A DNA stretch of 64,000 nucleotides. It comes from an uncultured Pseudophaeobacter sp. (GTDB taxonomy: Bacteria; Pseudomonadota; Alphaproteobacteria; Rhodobacterales; Rhodobacteraceae). Each line of letters starts with the position of its first letter. Position 1 is the first letter of the stretch. The notes under the pieces are model-generated. The model was not told where the DNA came from. It saw nothing but the letters and a program-made list of their open reading frames with translations, and made no database searches. The DNA lies in assembly GCA_905479575.1 (NCBI GenBank), contig CAJQNB010000010.1, positions 1 to 64,000 of the forward strand. Reading direction: 5' to 3'. A program made the position numbers and the translations under genes. Positions 44,731 through 53,997 of the stretch are shown here, piece after piece.

Positions 44731-45857
44731 TGCGTAGCGCCGCGCGTAGTGCGGCGGTGAGCGTGATCCTGTCAGGTTTACTATCCGGGGCGGGTTTCGC
44801 CCTGGATACGGCAGAGGCCTATGACTGGCTCCTGCCGGACTGGATGCCGCGCCCCTCCGTACCAGAAGACAACCCCATGAGCGCCGCCAAGGTCGAGCTT
44901 GGCCGCCATCTGTTCTACGATGCCCGCCTGTCCGGCGATGGTACAGTGGCCTGCGCCTCGTGCCACGACCAGGGCCGTGCCTTTACGGATGGGCGCCAGG
45001 TGGCTGTGGGCATCCACGGCACCCATGGCAAGCTGAACGCGCCCAGCCTTGCCAACGTGGCCTACCTGCCGGTGAATTCCTGGGCCAACCCGCATATGAC
45101 CTCGCTCGAGTTTCAAGCGCTTGTGCCTTTGTTTGGCGAAGCACCCGATGAAATGGGCGCAACCGGGCAGGAGGCGCGTATCTTTGCGACGCTGGCCGAG
45201 GATCCCTATTACGTGCGGGCTTTTGAACAGGCATTCCCGCAGCAGCCCAGGCCAGAGCTGTTCACAGTGACCCGCGCGCTGGGGGCCTTTCAGCGCAGCC
45301 TGATGTCCTTTGACAGTGCCTATGACCGTTTCAAATACGGCGGCGAACTGGATGCGCTTTCGGATACCGCCAAACGGGGTGAGCAGCTGTTCTTTGACCA
45401 CCGGTTCGAATGCTATCACTGTCATCAGGGCGTGTTGTTCACCGACAATTTCAAACGCGAGGGCAGCCCCTGGGTGGAGACCGGATTTCACAACACCGGG
45501 CTATACGCTGACGACCCCGTCAGTGCGCCGGGCCGGATCGAATTCACCGCAGAGCCGGGCGACGCGGGCCTGTTCCGCACCCCATCCCTGCGCAATGTGG
45601 CTGTGACAGCGCCCTATATGCATGACGGATCAATCCCCGATCTGCGCGGCGTGCTGGCCCATTACGCCAAGGGTGGCCGCGAAGGCCACAGCAATCAGGA
45701 CGGCATGATCGTGGGGTTCACCGCCACCGAAGCGGAAATTGCCGATCTCATCGCCTTTCTCGAAAGCCTCACCGACAAGCGCTTACTGACGAACCCGGAT
45801 CACGCTGACCCGTGGCCAAAAGATCATCCCGCCCGCCTCAAACGGGCCGAACCCTAG
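44730..45857 (+). CDS. mbnH: MbnH-family di-haem enzyme (MauG/CcpA superfamily)
   Basis: A 375-residue exported di-haem protein with two CXXCH sites: Cys75-Cys78-His79 (CASCH) and Cys228-Cys231-His232 (CYHCH). The layout is that of bacterial di-haem peroxidase/MauG proteins, and it sits directly after mbnP, which defines MbnH. A GTG at 44727 is an alternative start; the ATG at 44730 overlaps the mbnP stop (TGATG). Predicted reaction: oxidation of a tryptophan in MbnP. Confidence 0.88.
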   Translation: MRSAARSAAVSVILSGLLSGAGFALDTAEAYDWLLPDWMPRPSVPEDNPMSAAKVELGRHLFYDARLSGDGTVACASCHDQGRAFTDGRQVAVGIHGTHGKLNAPSLANVAYLPVNSWANPHMTSLEFQALVPLFGEAPDEMGATGQEARIFATLAEDPYYVRAFEQAFPQQPRPELFTVTRALGAFQRSLMSFDSAYDRFKYGGELDALSDTAKRGEQLFFDHRFECYHCHQGVLFTDNFKREGSPWVETGFHNTGLYADDPVSAPGRIEFTAEPGDAGLFRTPSLRNVAVTAPYMHDGSIPDLRGVLAHYAKGGREGHSNQDGMIVGFTATEAEIADLIAFLESLTDKRLLTNPDHADPWPKDHPARLKRAEP

Positions 45858-45866
45858 GAGACAAAA

Positions 45867-46334
45867 ATGAAACGCGCGATACTTGCCCTGCTGCTGCTGG
45901 CTGCGCCCGCTGTGGCCCACGACCAGATGACTGGCGATTTGCATATCATCCACCCGTCGATCCCGGCGCCCAACGCCACGGCCAAGTCGGCTGCGGGGTA
46001 TATCACCATCTCAAACGAAGGTGAGACCCCCGAAGAGCTTCTTGGTGTGCGCTCGCCCTTTGCGGCCTCGACAACCTTGCACACCACAATTTTTGAGGAC
46101 GGGATCGCCAAGATGCGGCCGCTGATCGGTGTTCCCCTTGCGCCAGGTGACGTCGTCAACCTGGAACCGGGCGGGATGCATGTGATGTTCATGGGGCTGA
46201 CGGGCACCGCAAAAGAGGGCGACATGATCCCGGCCACGCTGATTTTCCGCAAGGCTGGCGAGGTCGAGGTGGAATTCATGGTCGACCCGGCCGACGGGGC
46301 GGATCATTCCCAGATGGACCATTCGGGCCACTAG
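45867..46334 (+). CDS. Periplasmic copper chaperone PCuAC
   Basis: A 155-residue PCuAC-family protein with a signal peptide (ILALLLLAAPAVAHD). The Cu(I) site residues follow the family pattern: an early Met/His region (HTTIFEDGIAKM) and a late LEPGGMHVMFMGL. The C-terminus is His/Met-rich (DHSQMDHSGH). PCuAC delivers copper to the Cu-A centre of cytochrome oxidase. AGGAGA lies before the ATG, 9 bp after mbnH. Confidence 0.9.
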   Translation: MKRAILALLLLAAPAVAHDQMTGDLHIIHPSIPAPNATAKSAAGYITISNEGETPEELLGVRSPFAASTTLHTTIFEDGIAKMRPLIGVPLAPGDVVNLEPGGMHVMFMGLTGTAKEGDMIPATLIFRKAGEVEVEFMVDPADGADHSQMDHSGH

Positions 46335-46337
46335 TCC

Positions 46338-46730
46338 TTGTTCCTCCCGGGCCTCATAACACGCGCGCTGCTTTTGCTGGCGCTGATCGGGTCGGCCACC
46401 GTGCCGGACGGGTTTATGCGTGCATCTGGCCCCCAAGGTCTGCGGCTGGTTCTGTGCACGAGCGCAGGCAAGCAAGAGGTTTGGCTGACTGACACAGGCG
46501 ATATCATCCCTGTTGAAGACACCACGCCCAGCCATGACGCCCCCGTGTCTCACCACGATGCGTCCTGCGTTCAGGTCAGCGTTGCAGGCACCGATGCCCC
46601 GCCCTACGTCGGGGAGTGGATCCGCTTGCGGTTGATCGCAACGACGACGCTGCGCAGCGCCGCACCCCTGCCGACCTCTTCCCATTCTCCCAGACGTCAT
46701 CGAACACGCGCACCTCCCCTCCCGGCTTGA
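46338..46730 (+). CDS. Small exported protein, DUF2946-like
   Basis: Up to 130 residues. Near the N-terminus is a hydrophobic stretch (ITRALLLLALIGSATVPDGF), then GLRLVLCTSAGKQEVWL, which matches the DUF2946 pattern, and a His-rich patch with a Cys (PSHDAPVSHHDASC). There is no ATG near the start; TTG at 46338, 3 nt after the PCuAC stop, or a nearby alternative is assumed. Second such protein in the island; likely periplasmic and copper-related (inference). Confidence 0.65.
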   Translation: MFLPGLITRALLLLALIGSATVPDGFMRASGPQGLRLVLCTSAGKQEVWLTDTGDIIPVEDTTPSHDAPVSHHDASCVQVSVAGTDAPPYVGEWIRLRLIATTTLRSAAPLPTSSHSPRRHRTRAPPLPA

Positions 46731-46788
46731 CCCTTTCGCCGGGGGCGACCTGCCCCTTGTCCACCCTTTCACGACAAGGACGTTCAAG

Positions 46789-47505
46789 ATGAACGCGATG
46801 AACCACGACTGGGCAGAGGCCTCCCTCCGTCCAAACAACACTTGCCCTGCACTCCTGCGGGGGCTGAACGCCGATGAAATGAGCCGGGTTTGGAACCGGT
46901 TCGAGGAAGACTGTCTCGCCGATGGTGAGGTACTGCTGCGTGACAGGGCAGAACCGCTGCACATCGGGTTGGTGCTGAAAGGCGCCCTGCGCGAAGACGT
47001 ATCGGTGCCACAGGGTGGCACGCGCTTGTTTGCCCTGACCTTTGCCGGTGAGGCGCTTTCGCCACTTGGCCCGCGCCAAAAAGGCGGACGTCTCAGCGCC
47101 ATCGGAGACACCCGTCTGCTGACCTGCGACCACGAGGCGTTTGCGGATCTCAGCAGAGAAATCCCACGCCTGCAACTCAACCTGTTTGGTGTATTGCAGG
47201 ACCAGATCGAAGACGCGCACCGCTGGCAGCTGCTGCTCGGACGCAAGACCGCAGCCGAACGCGTGGCCTCCATTCTGGCCTGGTTTCATATGCGTCAGGG
47301 CACGCCCGAAGAAATGGACTTGCCAGTGACCAGAGCCGAACTTGGTGAGATGTCCAGCCTAACGCTGGAAACCGTCTCTCGCCAGGTCCGCGCCCTGGAA
47401 AAGGTCGGCGTGATCAGCCTTCCAAAGCCGAGCCAGGTGCGCGTTCTTGACAGCAAAGCGTTGCTGGAACGCTCCTGTAATTCACCGATACTCCGTGCTG
47501 CCTGA
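46789..47505 (+). CDS. Crp/Fnr-family regulator
   Basis: A 238-residue regulator: cyclic-nucleotide-binding-type sensor domain, dimer helix (RKTAAERVASILAWFHMR) and helix-turn-helix (RAELGEMSSLTLETVSRQVRALEKVGV). The E-TVSR recognition helix is FNR/DNR-like and should read TTGAT-type half-sites. The N-terminus lacks the cysteine cluster of Fnr, so it is not a direct O2 sensor of that type; FixK- or DNR-like roles are possible. AAGGA precedes the ATG. Confidence 0.85.
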   Translation: MNAMNHDWAEASLRPNNTCPALLRGLNADEMSRVWNRFEEDCLADGEVLLRDRAEPLHIGLVLKGALREDVSVPQGGTRLFALTFAGEALSPLGPRQKGGRLSAIGDTRLLTCDHEAFADLSREIPRLQLNLFGVLQDQIEDAHRWQLLLGRKTAAERVASILAWFHMRQGTPEEMDLPVTRAELGEMSSLTLETVSRQVRALEKVGVISLPKPSQVRVLDSKALLERSCNSPILRAA

Positions 47506-47544
47506 ATAGGCTCTACAACGGGGAAATATCGCGTATTCCTGCAT

Positions 47545-47573
47545 GACATGGCCTGTGCTCAACAGGCCATGTC
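47545..47573. terminator. Perfect 12-bp hairpin after the Crp/Fnr gene
   Basis: GACATGGCCTGT (47545-47556), loop GCTCA, ACAGGCCATGTC (47562-47573), with no mismatch. It lies 40 bp after the stop codon. A T-run is missing, so it may be a terminator of low T type or a different structured element. Confidence 0.55.
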
Positions 47574-48136
47574 CGCACGACGTCGCGTGTCCTATATGGT
47601 AAATCCATATGGGATCGCAGGCTTTGAAAAGGCTTACCGTTGTCGCAACAGCCCTGGGGTCACGGCTCATTCTCCCAGCTTGTTCAGTCTAACCAGTTTT
47701 TAGCTGCAGCGGCAGGTCTGCGTAAAATAGCCACTCTAATTCAATCGGATATAACGCCATCAGCGGGCACTACTCTCAAACCCCAGGGGCGCCGTTTTCA
47801 CACAGCACCGCTCCAGGCATCGCACTGCAAATCCTGTGAAAGTTCGCGACCGACTTGCTCAGCTTGCAGGCGTTATCACGGCTGAGGCCTACGGCCCTTG
47901 TGGTCTCCATCCCAATGGCCCATCTCAAAGGCATGGGCCGCGTCCTCGATTTGGGGTCTCCTCCCTCCGTAACGCCATCACCCCTCCTGATTTAAGCCGA
48001 ACGATTAAAGCTATTGACTTACACACCTCTTTGGTGATCCACTCTGCGAAACGCTGAAGGTGTGCTGTCCGGTCTGGTTGGAGGGGGCCGCACCCTTTGG
48101 AGAAGCGGACCGGACAGGTTTGCAAGGGAGGAAATC
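47574..48136. other. 563-bp gap with no recognisable gene
   Basis: No frame resembles a protein. A dyad ATATGG-TAAAT-CCATAT (47594-47610) could be an operator. GAGAAGCGGACCGGACAG near 48100 and AGGGAGG before 48137 belong to the start of the acyl-CoA synthetase transcript. The composition is less GC-biased than the coding regions. Confidence 0.45.
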
Positions 48137-49792
48137 ATGTTCAAGACAAAGGACAGCCCGCTGTCCCTGGAGACGCGCGACTCGCGGATGCCCGCACGAT
48201 CAAAACTGGTCACGCGCTACCTCATCGACCGGTGGGCCGAGGAGCGGCCCGAAAAGGTGTTTGCCAAATTCGACGACACCGGCGAGGAATGGTCCTATGC
48301 GACCTTCCGGGAGCTCATTCTGCAGACCGCTGTGGGGCTGCAGTCACGGGGGGTGAAGCAGGGCGATCACGTGCTCGTCTGGATGCCGAATTGCCGCGAA
48401 CAGATCCGCATATTCTTTGCCCTGAACTATCTTGGCGCCGCCTACGTGCCGATCAATACGGCCTACAAAGGCGGACTACTGGAACATGTCATCGCCGTTT
48501 CGGATGCCTCTTTGGCGCTGATCGAGGCCAGTCTGGTGGAGCGGCTGTTGGGTGTTGATCTTGGGAAACTGGACCGTCTGATCGTTACCGGCGGACTGGT
48601 CGATAATGCCCCGCTACCGATGGAGACCTACGAAGACGCGCTGCTGCCACACAGTGGGACGCTGGAGCCGCTGGAGCGCACCATCGAGCCCTGGGACCCG
48701 ATGTCGGTGGTCTTTACCTCGGGGACGACCGGCCCCTCCAAGGGGGTGCTGATGTCCTATATGCATCTCTATTCAAATGCCGGCCCGGAAACCTGGACCT
48801 TCGTCACCGAAGACGACCGTTACATGATCAACGCGCCGATGTTTCATATCGGCGGCTGTGGTCCGATGTTCTGCATGCTGGCGCGCGGGGCCTCTATTGC
48901 GATGGTCGACCGGTTCGACACGGCCACCTATTGGGACTCCGTGCGCCGGACCAAAAGCACCGTCGCTTTCCTGCTTGGGATAATGGCCAGTTTTCTGGAA
49001 AAACAGCCCGCCCGCCCCGACGACACAGACAACCCATTGCGCCTGGTGGTGATGGTGCCGCTTGCCTCCAACTCCAAAAGTTTCTCCGACCGCTTCGGGC
49101 TTGATGTCTTCACGATCTTCAACATGACCGAGGTCTCGACCCCGCTGATTTCGGATCCAAACCCAGAGGTGCGCGGGACCTGTGGCAAACCGCGCGATGG
49201 TGTCGAAGTGCGCCTGGTGGATGAGCACGACTGCGAGGTGCCGCAGGGCGAAATGGGTGAGATGGTCATCCGCACCGACCGCCCCTGGGCGATGAACAGC
49301 GGCTACTACAAAATGCCCGAGGCCACGGCAGAAGCATGGCGCAACGGCTGGTTCCATACTGGCGATGCCTTCATTCAGGACGCGGACGGCAACTTCTTTT
49401 TTGCTGACCGGGTCAAAGATGCAATCCGGCGCCGCGGTGAGAATATTTCCTCGTTCGAGGTGGAGAGCGAAGTTCTGGCACACCCCGACGTGGCCGAGGC
49501 CGCAGCAGTCGCCGTGCCCAGCGAGCACAGCGAAGACGATGTGCTGATCTGTGTCGCCCCGGTCGAAGGCCGGGAACTGGATCCCGCCCAGCTGATTGAA
49601 TTCCTGAAGGACCGCCTCGCCTATTTCATGATCCCGCGCTACGTGCGGATCCTGAACAACGGCCTGCCCAAGACCCCAACCGCCAAGGTTCTCAAACACA
49701 GGCTTCGTACCGAAGGCAAAACCCCAGACACATGGGACCGGGAGGCCGAGGGGCTACGCATCAAGGGAGAAAGGTTCAGCACCACGGCCTGA
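48137..49792 (+). CDS. Acyl-CoA synthetase (AMP-forming, CaiC-like)
   Basis: A 551-residue ANL-superfamily enzyme that activates a carboxylic acid with ATP and CoA. The P-loop VVFTSGTTGPSKG, the A5 motif region NMTEVSTP, the TGD (GWFHTGDAF) and the hinge (FFADRVKDAIRRRGENIS) are present, with the catalytic Lys in PKTPTAKVLK. The best resemblance is to carnitine/crotonobetaine-type ligases, but the acid is unknown. An AGGGAGG precedes the ATG at 48137. Probably co-transcribed with the alcohol dehydrogenase that follows. Confidence 0.88.
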   Translation: MFKTKDSPLSLETRDSRMPARSKLVTRYLIDRWAEERPEKVFAKFDDTGEEWSYATFRELILQTAVGLQSRGVKQGDHVLVWMPNCREQIRIFFALNYLGAAYVPINTAYKGGLLEHVIAVSDASLALIEASLVERLLGVDLGKLDRLIVTGGLVDNAPLPMETYEDALLPHSGTLEPLERTIEPWDPMSVVFTSGTTGPSKGVLMSYMHLYSNAGPETWTFVTEDDRYMINAPMFHIGGCGPMFCMLARGASIAMVDRFDTATYWDSVRRTKSTVAFLLGIMASFLEKQPARPDDTDNPLRLVVMVPLASNSKSFSDRFGLDVFTIFNMTEVSTPLISDPNPEVRGTCGKPRDGVEVRLVDEHDCEVPQGEMGEMVIRTDRPWAMNSGYYKMPEATAEAWRNGWFHTGDAFIQDADGNFFFADRVKDAIRRRGENISSFEVESEVLAHPDVAEAAAVAVPSEHSEDDVLICVAPVEGRELDPAQLIEFLKDRLAYFMIPRYVRILNNGLPKTPTAKVLKHRLRTEGKTPDTWDREAEGLRIKGERFSTTA

Positions 49793-49873
49793 TTGGCTGT
49801 GGCGCGAAAACGGCACCCTGCACCAGCTTTGGGGCGGGGCACGATAGTTTTGCGTTGCATTAGGGAGGAATAT

Positions 49874-51049
49874 ATGACGCTCACAGCTGGTATGGTCGGG
49901 ATGACCTCAACAGAACGGGTTCGCTTTGGGGAACCCGCAGCAGATGCTCTCAGGGCCGAGGCAGAAATGCTTGGCGCCGAACGGGTGGTATTGATCGCCA
50001 GCAAATCGCTGGTCGAAAACACGGACGAAATCACCAAGATCGAAACCGCACTGGGGGCGCGTCATGCCGCTACTTTTTCCGGTGTCGAACCGCATGTGCC
50101 GCGCGACAATGTGATGGAAGCGACCGAGGTGGCCCGCAAGGCCAACGCCGACCTGATCGTGTCGGTTGGCGGCGGATCGGTGACCGACTGCGCCAAGATC
50201 GTGCCGGTGATGCTGAAACACAACGTGCGCACCACCAAAGACATGGATGCCTATCACATCACAGTGGACGACGCCGGGGCCATGGTGATCCCGCAGTTCG
50301 AAAGCCAGGATATCCGCACCCTCTGCGTGCCAACAACCCTGTCGGGCGGCGAGTTCAACCCACTCTCCGGGGCGACGGACCCGGAGACCAAGCACAAACA
50401 AGGCTATCAGGAACGGATGATGGCGCCGGTCACGGTGATCCTTGACCCTGCCCTGACCGTGCACACTCCCGAATGGCTCTGGCTGTCGACCGGGGTTCGG
50501 GGTGTTGATCACGCCATTGAAACCCTGCAATCGTTCCAGTCCAACGACTTCTGCGACGGTCTGGCGCAAAGCGCCCTGCGTCTTCTGGTCGAGGGCCTGC
50601 CGCGCAGCAAGGCCGACCCGGCCGATCTTGAGGCCCGCATGAAGTGTCAGATTGGCGTCTGGCAGTCCATGCTGCCGATCATTGCCGGTGTCCCAATGGG
50701 GGCGAGCCACTCGATCGGCCACGTTCTGGGCGGGCTATGCGACGTGCCGCATGGCTATACCTCCTGCGTGATGTCGCCTTTCGTTCTGCAATGGAACGAA
50801 ACAATCAATGGCGACCGTCAGGCTCCGATCCGGGCCATCTTTGGCGAGGGCGGCACCGCAGCCTCCAAGCAGGTCGATCAGTTCATCGCGGATCTTGGCA
50901 TGCCGCGCAGCCTGACGGCGGTGGGTGTGAAAGCCGAACAGCTGCAAAAGATCGCGGAATACACCATGGATGACATCTGGGGCAAAACCAATCCGCGCCA
51001 GATCAGCGAACCCTCTGATGTGATGCAGATCCTCGAACTGGCCCGCTGA
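49874..51049 (+). CDS. Iron-containing alcohol dehydrogenase
   Basis: A 391-residue group III (Fe-dependent) dehydrogenase. NAD-binding GGGSVTDCAK, the metal ligands Asp and His in GVRGVDHAIE, and the His ligands in GASHSIGHVLGG and DVPHGY are visible. It oxidises an alcohol or reduces an aldehyde or maleylacetate-type substrate. AGGGAGGAA lies 6 nt upstream of the ATG. Same strand and likely the same operon as the acyl-CoA synthetase. Confidence 0.88.
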   Translation: MTLTAGMVGMTSTERVRFGEPAADALRAEAEMLGAERVVLIASKSLVENTDEITKIETALGARHAATFSGVEPHVPRDNVMEATEVARKANADLIVSVGGGSVTDCAKIVPVMLKHNVRTTKDMDAYHITVDDAGAMVIPQFESQDIRTLCVPTTLSGGEFNPLSGATDPETKHKQGYQERMMAPVTVILDPALTVHTPEWLWLSTGVRGVDHAIETLQSFQSNDFCDGLAQSALRLLVEGLPRSKADPADLEARMKCQIGVWQSMLPIIAGVPMGASHSIGHVLGGLCDVPHGYTSCVMSPFVLQWNETINGDRQAPIRAIFGEGGTAASKQVDQFIADLGMPRSLTAVGVKAEQLQKIAEYTMDDIWGKTNPRQISEPSDVMQILELAR

Positions 51050-51080
51050 TCCCAGCCCAACGCCAGACCCAAGCCACGAA

Positions 51081-51108
51081 AAACGCCGCCCTGTCCGGGG
51101 CGGCGTTT
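51081..51108. terminator. Bidirectional terminator
   Basis: A perfect 11-bp stem AAACGCCGCCC (51081-51091)/GGGCGGCGTTT (51098-51108) with a 6-nt loop, followed by CCTGTTTTT on the plus strand. It separates the alcohol dehydrogenase from the convergent TetR gene and can act both ways. Confidence 0.88.
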
Positions 51109-51134
51109 CCTGTTTTTGCCGCATCAAAACCCGC

Positions 51135-51800
51135 TCAGGCCAGGTGGCCAGGGCAAATCAGGCCTGCCGTGAGGCTATCAATTAGATTTTCCAGAGCGTT
51201 CGGATCGCCCCACAGCTTGCCGCCATCCTTTGTCTGCACAAAAGCCGCCTCGCGCGCCGACAAAGAAGCCTGCGCGAACTGATAGAAAAAGACGATACGC
51301 TGGTTCAGCACCGCGCGCGGCACCTCGGTCAAGGCCTTGGCGATATGCGCGATGCAGCGTTCAAAACTGTCGTCCCCTTCGGCCTCAACCGCCTGGGTGA
51401 ACTTGTCGCGGTGGTTCAGCTGCATCACCGAGATGAACCGCATATGACCAAACCCGATGGGCAAATCGGCCCGCGCTTCGGGATCGTTGGTTTCTGTGGT
51501 TTCCACCTTGCAGATCAGATTAACAACGTCGCGAACGGAAATCGGTGCCCCCGAGGCCTCAAGCGCATCAAGGGCAGCGTTGCGGGCGCGCCGCGTCCGT
51601 GTCAGAGCATCCGATACCAGCTCTCCAATCAGGACGTCCTTGGTGCGAAAATAGTAATGGATGCCCGCCGAGTTCTTGACGTCGGCCGCCGTGAGGATCG
51701 CCCGCACCGACACTCCATCAATACCCTGCCGCGCAAACAACCGGATCGCCGCGCGTTTGATGCGTTCGCGGGTGTCGTCATCAGCGGTATCCAGGGTCAT
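51135..51800 (-). CDS. TetR-family regulator
   Basis: A 221-residue TetR regulator: N-terminal helix-turn-helix (RERIKRAAIRLFARQGIDGVSVRAILTAADVKNSAGIHYYF) and a helical ligand domain of about 150 residues. It sits between the convergent dehydrogenase gene and the downstream end of the monooxygenase gene, and is probably the local regulator of the ketone pathway genes (inference). Confidence 0.87.
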   Translation of the reverse strand: MTLDTADDDTRERIKRAAIRLFARQGIDGVSVRAILTAADVKNSAGIHYYFRTKDVLIGELVSDALTRTRRARNAALDALEASGAPISVRDVVNLICKVETTETNDPEARADLPIGFGHMRFISVMQLNHRDKFTQAVEAEGDDSFERCIAHIAKALTEVPRAVLNQRIVFFYQFAQASLSAREAAFVQTKDGGKLWGDPNALENLIDSLTAGLICPGHLA

Positions 51801-51887
51801 GCGAACATCCTACTATTTTCAGTATTGGGTCCGTCGATAGCTTAGACAATGCCCCAAGGTCAAAGCCATTCCGGCCAAACCTGCGGA

Positions 51888-53801
51888 TCAGGTTTCGAAT
51901 GTGAAAGCACCCGGATCGACATCCCGGGTCAGCGACCAGAAGTAATCGTTGCGCCAGGGCGAAATCGCCACCACCCGCCCGCGACTGTTGCGATACCAGT
52001 TTTCGGTGCCCTGATGGGTCCAGACCATTTTGTTATGTGCCGCGTCGATACGAGCATTGTAGCTTTCATGGGCCTGCGCGGTCACCGCGACGGTCTGCGC
52101 ATTCCGCTCGAACATCCGGCTGATGATCGACAAAATGAACGAGGTTTGCAGCTCGATTGCCTTAATCATGCTGCCGCCATGTCCCAGCCCGACATTCGGC
52201 CCAAGGATGGTGAAAAAGTTCGGAAATCCCGGCACCATCGAGCCGATATAAGCGGAGGGATTGTCCGTCTCCCAGGCGTCCTTCAGATGCTGGCCGCCCT
52301 GTCCGATGATCTCATAGGAGGACTGCATCTCGGCCGCCTTAAAGCCCGTGGCATAGACCAAAACATCCGCCTCTGAGGTTGACCCGTCTGCTGCGATCAG
52401 CGTACTGCCCTCGATCCGTGACAGACGCGCGGGCACCAGTTCGGCGTTTGGCTTGGTCAGGGTCCGGTACCAGCCATTGTCCAAAAGGATGCGCTTTCCG
52501 TAGGGCGGGAAATCGGGAAGCATCTCCTGCAGAAGATCCTGGCGGTCCCCCAACTCTGCCTTCACATACGCGGTAAAGATCTGACGGTGCCGGTCATTTG
52601 TTGCGTTCAAGGCCCTGTCGGGTTCGGGCCAGGTTGGATCCTTTTGCAATGATTCATGGATACGGTCGTTGAATGTCCAGAATTGCCGGATGCGATACCA
52701 CTGCTGATACAGCGGCACCGTCATCAAGAGATAGCGCACCGGGTCAGGCACCTTTTTCTGAAACTGCGGAAACGGCGCGGCCCATTGCTTGGAACGGGCA
52801 AAAACCGTCAGCTTTTCGACCTTGTCGATAATGGCCGGGGCGACCTGCATGCCCGAGGCGCCATTGCCCACCAAAGCGACACGCTTGCCCGTAACATCCA
52901 GATGCTCGGGCCATTGAGCCGTGTGGGTCGCGACGCCCGCAAAGGTCTCTGCCCCCGGGATGTCCGGTATCTGGGGCGTGTTCAGAACGCCGACGGCGCT
53001 CATCAGAATGTCGCAGGTTTCGGTACGCGTGCCATCGGGCCCGGTCATGGTGACCTGCCATTTTCTGGTCTCGTCATTCCAGCGCGCCTCATCGACGCGC
53101 GTTTCAAACCGCGTTGCCTGTCGCAGGTCAAACCGGTCCGCGACGGATTGGAAATAGGTCAGCAGCTCACCCTGAAGGGCAAAGTAGCGCGACCAGTCAT
53201 TCGGCGCAAAGGAGAAGGAATAGATGTGGTTTGGAGTATCCACCCCGGCGCCGGGGTATCGGTTTTCCCACCAGGTGCCACCAAAGTCCTCGTTCTTTTC
53301 GATGATCTCAAAATCAACCCCCATCTGCTGGAGGTTCACCCCGGCACATATTCCCGACACCCCGGCACCGATGACAAGCGCGCGTGTCCCCGCAGGCCAG
53401 GTCACCTGTGGGCTGAGCCTATGTTCGCTCAGCCCCAAATCGGATGCGATGACCTCGCCATAGCTATCGGGCACCGGTTCGTGCATCGACACGGACAGCA
53501 TGTTCGCCAGCGTCTGATGATCGGGGGCCGGGATCGCCAGCTGAACCCCATCCAGCCAGGCAAAAATCGCCTGCTGCGCTGCATCCCGGATCTCGTCCTG
53601 GATTTCCGGCGGCAGTCCACCGTCATCGTTGTCATCAAGACCACGCGCACGACCGGGGGTGTAGGGTGGACGTAACCAACGGGCATCACCAGACATTTGA
53701 TAGAGAACCGCAAGCAGCGTCGGAATGTTGCCCTGTCTGATCCCCACTCGCAAAAGATCGCGGTCCACGTCTGTCTTTAGCGCTTTGTTCTGAATGGTCA
53801 T
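51888..53801 (-). CDS. Baeyer-Villiger-type flavin monooxygenase
   Basis: A 637-residue FAD- and NADPH-dependent monooxygenase. FAD site GAGVSGICAGV (about residue 145), the GGTWWENRYPGAGVDTP segment, the BVMO fingerprint FAGVATHTAQWP, a second Rossmann site (ALVGNGASGMQ) and ATGF near the end are in order. It inserts oxygen next to a ketone to give an ester or lactone. The N-terminal 140 residues are an extension before the FAD domain, seen in one BVMO subgroup. GGGAGGAG precedes the ATG. Confidence 0.9.
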   Translation of the reverse strand: MTIQNKALKTDVDRDLLRVGIRQGNIPTLLAVLYQMSGDARWLRPPYTPGRARGLDDNDDGGLPPEIQDEIRDAAQQAIFAWLDGVQLAIPAPDHQTLANMLSVSMHEPVPDSYGEVIASDLGLSEHRLSPQVTWPAGTRALVIGAGVSGICAGVNLQQMGVDFEIIEKNEDFGGTWWENRYPGAGVDTPNHIYSFSFAPNDWSRYFALQGELLTYFQSVADRFDLRQATRFETRVDEARWNDETRKWQVTMTGPDGTRTETCDILMSAVGVLNTPQIPDIPGAETFAGVATHTAQWPEHLDVTGKRVALVGNGASGMQVAPAIIDKVEKLTVFARSKQWAAPFPQFQKKVPDPVRYLLMTVPLYQQWYRIRQFWTFNDRIHESLQKDPTWPEPDRALNATNDRHRQIFTAYVKAELGDRQDLLQEMLPDFPPYGKRILLDNGWYRTLTKPNAELVPARLSRIEGSTLIAADGSTSEADVLVYATGFKAAEMQSSYEIIGQGGQHLKDAWETDNPSAYIGSMVPGFPNFFTILGPNVGLGHGGSMIKAIELQTSFILSIISRMFERNAQTVAVTAQAHESYNARIDAAHNKMVWTHQGTENWYRNSRGRVVAISPWRNDYFWSLTRDVDPGAFTFET

Positions 53802-53997
53802 TGGTATGCTCCTCCCTTCCCGATTGACGGGCTTGAAATCATTGTCTATTCCATGAAGTCAGATGGCTCAAGCAAATGACTTAAACGCTCTGAGCAGAGC
53901 TGGCAACCGCCTTTCGGTGCGCTCAGGACCGAAACTGGCGCTTGGCGGTCGCGCCACGCCGCGCAAGGCGCAGCGGCATTGCGAGGAGGAGGAAACA

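Noticed and set aside
43124..46790. Methanobactin precursor peptide near mbnPH
   Set aside because: No short ORF with the leader plus paired Cys core was seen on either strand, and no mbnB/mbnC-like gene is present.
46011..47273. 420-codon minus-strand frame opposite PCuAC, the DUF2946-like gene and the Crp/Fnr gene
   Set aside because: All three plus-strand genes are supported by motifs; the antisense frame has none.
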